Source: Marisa cornuarietis (lineage: Eukaryota > Mollusca > Gastropoda > Architaenioglossa > Ampullariidae). From it: 64,000 nt of DNA. Numbering within the stretch: position 1 is the stretch's first letter; each line of letters begins with the position of its first letter. Shown one piece after another: positions 59,081 to 64,000 of the stretch. The notes below the pieces were generated by a model. It made no database searches. It worked only from the letters and a program-made list of their open reading frames with translations, and had not been told where the DNA came from. A program made the position numbers and the translations under genes. The stretch lies in assembly GCA_004794655.1 (NCBI GenBank), contig SMMW01000622.1, positions 930,001-994,000 on the forward strand, read 5' to 3'.

Positions 59081-62000
59081 GTTCGTGAATCAGGTGGCAC
59101 GGAAAACTCAGACACACATGGTTGGGCGGCAGGAGGCGGAGATGGAGGTCATCATCGACAGATTGGTAGAGAACAAGGGCAGCAAGGACAAGGCCCTGCT
59201 TTACGTCGTCTCGCAGATCACCACAGAGTCCAAGGTTACACGCCGAGCCTCCCAGTGCATGCCAACACGCAGATCATTACAGTCCAAGATAACACGAAGA
59301 TCCTTATAGTCCAAGATAACATGCAGATCGTCACAGTCCAAGGTTACACGCAGATCCTTGCAAGGCAACGTGTACACAATTGAATAATACAGCATATGAA
59401 CACTATGACATAGTACAACGTGTCAACAACGTGATAGCATGTAACATGTGAAGACAATGCTATCATACAAAAAGTGAGCGGAATAGTATCACGTAACAAG
59501 ACTACCACAGTACCATACAACATGTCAACATCATTGTAACATGTCCCTGAACAAACGCAAACACGCACATATAGCACCACCTGAAACAGAGGTTAACCAT
59601 GAATTTGTGATGTCCCTAGCGATGATGTAAACTTCATTTTATCATTTTATATTCACCCATGTTTCACAAGTGTTAGTGTCCTTCATCATGTGACGGAGAT
59701 GAACCTTCTTTGCAGGTGCAAGTGATGGTGAACACCCTTCTACACCGCGGCGCCAACCCGTCCTTCACTGACGGCGACCGCCAGACACCGCTGCACCACG
59801 CCACGCGCCGCGGCTTCAAGGGTGTGGTCAGCAAGCTGCTGGAAAGTGACGCCCTGCCGCACTCCCGCGATCGCCAGAACCGCATGCCTATCCACATCGC
59901 CATCCAGAACAACGCCGACGACATAGCTGCCCTTCTGCTGGCCTTCATGCCCAACGCCTCGTAGGGTCTTGGCTCCTATAGCTAGCTTACGTGTGTAATT
60001 GTTTGCGGTGTGCATTTTGGCAGAATTTGTTTCGCGAGGCTGTCGGTACATCGGGAAACGTTAATCAAATTTCTGTGCAATTTCCGGTAAGTACCAGCCG
60101 GGTCAGCGAGGATACATTTACTCTCACCGAAGGGACGGCAGCTGTGCGCTTTAACATTATTGTCAATTTGTCATGCACCTTGCCAGTCACCTGCCACCCC
60201 AAGCTTGTCTCACATAGTGACAGCTGTATGTTGTCTCACTCATTTACAGCTGTATGCTGTCTCACACAGTAACAGCTGCATGTTGCCTCACACAGTAACA
60301 GCTGCATGTTGTCTCATACAGTGACAGCTGTATGTTGTCTCACACAGTGACAGCTGCATGCTGTCTCACACAGCGAGAGCTGTATCTGGTCTCATACAGT
60401 GACAGCTGCATGTTGTTTCATACAGTGACAGCTGCATATTGTCCCACACACTAACTGCAGGATGTTGTCTCATACAGTGACAGCTGGACGTTGTCTCAGT
60501 AACAGTGCATGTTGTTTCATACAGTGACAGCTACGTGCTGCCCACACAAAGTGGAAAGATGACGGCATGACTGTTTTCTGCACAGGGTGCGGCCGTTGTT
60601 CATCACCTTTGGGGACAAGACGGCAGAACTCAGCCTGCACGATCTCCTCAAGACAGACATGCAGGTGTTTAGCGTTTTGCTCACACTCTTGTTTCTTTTA
60701 TATCGTTCATGTCAGCGTTGTTTTGATTGCTCTGCACGTGCTGCTTTGCCTGCTTTGATATGAGATCTTATATATATATATATTAATTTCTATGCCTTTT
60801 GTATTCTCTACAGTTATCATCAGATATGAATGAAGGGTACTAAATTACTAAATATGAAACGCCGAAGTTTAATCTCGAATAACTTAGTAACAAAAGCAAA
60901 TAACGGAAGAAGTAAAATTATATTTATGTTCGGTATTCTACGCCCCAGCAGGCACACAACTAAACAGACCTGACAAGAAACGGCCATTTCCAAGTTTAAA
61001 TCACGTGTTGACGTTATGAAATAATATAATATTTAATGTTGAACAAGATACAAAGTAACATTACAATAAGCAGCCATGCTATCTGGAACTTAATAATAAT
61101 CAGAAACATACAATGAAAAACAGATCATGTAGTTTTTGCCGCACGTTGTTTCACCTGTCCCGTAGCCTCGGACCTTCCATTCAGAACAACCCCCCATGCA
61201 CCATTTGTCCAGAAATAGGCCTCTGTATTCCAACTCAAACAGACTGTCGACCAAGCAGTTTGTGAGTGTGTGCACTGGCAGTGAGAGCAATTCCACAGAG
61301 CAGTCCAGCAGCTTAACTAAAACACTACCTGATTATTTTTTTCACTTTTTTGACGAAATTCTATAGATACGGTGATACTATAAAGTGATTGAACTATAGT
61401 GCAAAGGTAAATTCTATATAGACACTGTGGTACTTTAAAGGGATTTAACTAAAGTGCAAATGTAAAGTAATCCAGAGTCGTTCACAGCTGTAATTAAATG
61501 TGCTCGTGAAGACTTTCATTTTGAAATTCTGGTGTCAGGAAGATCATGTGTGGACATACTGGCTACATCTTTTAGTGTAGTATATAGTCCAATATTTGGA
61601 TATTAGCTGAATAGAATTGGAATGTGTTACTGACAGCTATCGCTGATAATAAAATTTATCAATGATACAATCTTATTCTTGCAATGCAGTCCATTGTTTT
61701 CAAAGTTGTATTGCAGTATGGACCGCTGTTCAGTATTTAATCGAACTGGTGTTTCATATCGCAGTACAGGCATCACATTAAATACATGTCTTTACAACAG
61801 TCATCTCAAGTCACCTTGTCGTTTACATGATAGACTACATAGCGAGTCATTAAGGAGTCTAAATCTTAAAGTAACAGCAATCAGCACAAACCATTAACTC
61901 AGCTTCCATTCTGTGCTAGCTGAGTGAAAATTTTGCGTCTCAGTTTCAAGAGAGGACACTTGATTGTTCTGTTCAGCAATTCACTAAAACGCGTTTGACG

Positions 62001-63948
62001 GGTTGGATTACCAGCTGTTTCGTATTTAGTACCCTTCCTCTACTTCTTCTCTCTATTGCCTTAGTATTCTGACTTTCTTGATCATTGAGCTTGAAAGGCT
62101 TGTGTGAATTTGGTCCCAGCAAACAAACGTCCAACGTCCATGGTCTGGCCACTTTTTAAATTCTCCTTGAATCTAGAAGCGGCGGATGACACAGTCTGAT
62201 ATAATTTGCAGCAAACAGTGCTTGCCGTGCTGGACTGTATGGTGGACGCCATTGGTCAGAGTGGTCACGTGAGAGTTCATTACCATGTGTTGGAAGCAGA
62301 TGAAATGGGTAGACCACCCAACCACCCGGACTTCAACCCAACGTCTAAATCGTGCCTCCACCTCATATCAAAGGAAGGGTATAAGGTTAGAAAGGTCTCA
62401 TGCACTCGTTTAAAAATGTTTTAATAACAATTATTGACATTGAAACTTTGTAATAAGATTGTCACTTTGAAAAGGGCGTATGTGTGAAAGAAAAAGGGAG
62501 CTGCGCACCCCATGTTGGTGTAAAAAGATGCTTGTAGTGAATGCATCTCGCAGTGAAGGTTCACCAAAACGCTACTCAATAGTGTGAACGTTCATACATT
62601 CACATGTCAACGCTGTGAATGTTCATAAAGGGGCCAGTAAAAGTTGTGAATGTTCATAAAGGCATCAGTATCGCTCTGTTTCAGAACATTGTGTACCATG
62701 ACGTTGTCAGACTGTTGATACGAAGAAAGTGGAAGGAGTTTGCACGCTTCAGGTTTCAGTAAGTTCCTTCTTCACGTCACTTCCACGCCTCTCTTAGTGA
62801 AACTTTCGTCTTTTTGTTACCCTTAACCATGCCACTAAGAACTACTCAGTGGTGAAAATGGCCTGCCTATTGAGGTTTTGTAGAAATCAACATAGTCCAG
62901 CAAGCCTCCGAGGCCGAGAAATCGTCTTATCTGGAAAACTTCATAGCCAATCTCATGGTCCCTTAATTTTTTGACTTGTCAATTTGCTGGCCTTAACAGC
63001 CAGTGTCCGGTCGTCATCCCTGTGAGTAGATTCACCGTGACACCTTGCCTTTACAGTCTCAGATAAACTGTAACAAATACTATAAAGTACAGCTGTAGAT
63101 TATTTGAACAATCCTTACACTGTCGTCTGCAAACTTCGCTAGCGCACTGATTAAATATTGCCTAACCTCTATTGGCATCACCAAGCACTGAAACAGTCTG
63201 TGTCTACCTGTATTGGTGCCTGCTGCCATTAACAGCGCAGTGACGAGGACACGCGCTCCTTCAGATGAAAAGGAAACATGTTGGCGTGAAAATGTAACAG
63301 AACATGTTTAGGAAGGAAGTACATTGCGCAACATCAGCCAACACAGTTTGCAAGACAATGTTTGCAGAGATTTCAGTCAACGGGTTTGCGCCATTTTTCG
63401 ATGTGATCATTGCATAAGGGGGAGGGGAGACATCGTGACCACCCGCCACCGCCACTCCCCCCAAAAAAATTGCTCAACAAGCGCTCTGTGCTGAACAGTG
63501 AATTTATGAAGGTGGTGACGTGGAGCTTTCGAGTCCAGATGTCCTCTTGTACTAGACAGTACACATGGGCGCGGGGTACCGTTGACCTTTGTCATGGGTT
63601 GAAGGCTATACACGTTTGCCAATGTTTCAGAATGATTCGGCATCGTGCTCGAAACTTTTAATGCGTGTTATACATTATCCACATTCGACAGTATCCTAAT
63701 TGGTTTTCTCTGTTTTTCCTGGCATTATGGAACACGCATTTGGCCATGGGCGTCTTATTTTTCAGACTGAACTCCTTCCTGTTTCTGCTCACGCAGCTGT
63801 CCCTGTGCTTCTGTGCTGTGGTGGCCACCATGACTTCCGACCCTACCGTATACAACAGTCCGCTACACACTGCACGTGCAGTCATGGAAGTGTGGTCTGT
63901 TGTTGCTATCTTCCTGACCTTTCTTCTTGAACTCAACCAGATGAGAAA
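57848..63948 (+). CDS. Ankyrin-repeat TRP cation channel (TRPA/TRPV-like), N-terminal part; 3' end off window
   Basis: Eight plus-strand exons: 57848-57926, 58535-58638, 59094-59234, 59716-59960, 60586-60664, 62212-62385, 62685-62758, 63766-63948. All introns are GT-AG, phases agree, and ~359 residues are open from MEDDDKLRRRKRVRSS. Residues ~109-190 hold ankyrin repeats (GDRQTPLHHATRRGFKGVVS, then NRMPIHIAIQNNADDIAALL). Next come ITFGDKTAELSLHDLLKTDM and SCLHLISKEGYKNIVYHDVV, and the pre-S1 motif LLIRRKWKEFARFRFQ. S1 is ~303-321 (FLFLLTQLSLCFCAVVATM) and S2 begins at ~340 (EVWSVVAIFLTFLLEL). The pore and C-terminus lie beyond the window, so the subfamily is uncertain; the pre-S1 and S2 text resembles painless/TRPA1-type channels. 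The short N-terminus has only two or three ankyrin repeats, far fewer than TRPA1. An alternative longer start to exon 8 (near 63,692) is out of phase. Confidence 0.8.
58207..58258. repeat. (TG)n microsatellite in TRP intron 1
   Basis: About 24 TG units followed by GAGAGAGAG. Confidence 0.95.
59033..59079. repeat. (TG)n microsatellite at the TRP exon 3 acceptor
   Basis: About 23 TG units end 14 bases before the acceptor AG at 59,093 (TGTTGTTCGTGAATCAG), so the repeat occupies the place of the polypyrimidine tract and branch site. Confidence 0.95.
59213..59365 (+). repeat. Minisatellite derived from the end of TRP exon 3 and its splice donor
   Basis: The true exon end CAGATCACCACAGAGTCCAAG and donor GTTACACGC are followed by degenerate ~33-bp repeats of the same text: CAGATCATTACAGTCCAAGA, AGATCCTTATAGTCCAAGAT, then CAGATCGTCACAGTCCAAGG plus TTACACGC. 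The last of these (about 59,322-59,348) restores a GT donor identical in sequence to the real one. Confidence 0.85.
60206..60545. repeat. 26-bp minisatellite in TRP intron 4
   Basis: Roughly 13 imperfect copies of CTCACACAGTGACAGCTGCATGTTGT, ending about 40 bp before the acceptor of exon 60586-60664. Confidence 0.9.
60665..62211. other. TRP intron 5, nothing recognised
   Basis: AT-rich sequence with a short (TA)n at 60,771. No transposon or coding signature identified. Confidence 0.5.
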
Positions 63949-64000
63949 GTGAGTACAGACTAAACACACACTTAGTCGTGCGATTAACCATCTACCAGAG

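Noticed and set aside
60206..60545. Regular short repeats that could suggest a CRISPR array
   Set aside because: Head-to-tail imperfect 26-bp units without unique spacers, in an animal intron: a minisatellite.
63410..63661. Frames in TRP intron 7, and an upstream extension of exon 8 (63,692-63,765)
   Set aside because: The extension is out of phase with exon 7. The acceptor at 63,765 gives a clean join into the S1 helix.

Overview
This is animal nuclear DNA: spliced genes with GT-AG introns, long AT-rich introns, and dense LINE, SINE and DNA-transposon remnants. The LINE and SINE types, a stand-alone P2X7-like intracellular-domain gene and a TRPA/TRPV-like channel fit a mollusc, probably a gastropod. 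That is an inference from family resemblance; no species can be named from the sequence alone.

Layout. (1) 907-12,058, minus strand: the 5' part of an animal fatty acid synthase gene (ketosynthase and malonyl/acetyl transferase halves, about 916 residues). It has an untranslated first exon ending at 12,058 and runs off the left edge. Its introns hold LINE, SINE and MITE pieces. (2) 12-20.5 kb: spacer between head-to-head FASN and LUC7L, with three CACGTG boxes, a decayed Ty3/gypsy pol flanked by ~210-bp direct repeats, and a shattered LINE. (3) 20,625-36,280, plus strand: complete LUC7-like splicing factor gene, ten coding exons, 380 aa. Intron 1 carries a 2.25-kb terminal-inverted-repeat element, and intron 3 a 1,220-bp hAT transposon with a perfect 8-bp target duplication. 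(4) 36.5-44.6 kb: transposon-rich spacer with LINE remnants, a pogo-like MITE, a 365-bp solo LTR inside a LINE, and an unplaced exon-like ORF at 44.1 kb. (5) 44,642-46,465, minus: complete NDUFA6 (complex I LYR subunit, 124 aa) with a SINE only ~50 bp above its start codon. (6) 46.9-54.3 kb: gene-poor repeats with a LINE tail and a decayed THAP domain. (7) 54,377-56,525, minus: a 128-aa P2X7-like gene whose last 3' splice site lies in a fresh 91-93 bp triplication; a second possible terminal exon sits upstream. (8) 57,848-63,948, plus: the 5' part of an ankyrin-TRP channel gene, running off the right edge. It has a minisatellite built from an exon end plus splice donor.

The genes do not form a pathway: lipid synthesis, splicing, respiration, a P2X7-like domain and a cation channel are simply neighbours. 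No operon, CRISPR array, rRNA or convincing tRNA gene was seen. The most unusual structure is recent tandem duplication at splice junctions in the two right-hand genes. Exon boundaries come from reading frames, splice dinucleotides and family resemblance, not transcripts.
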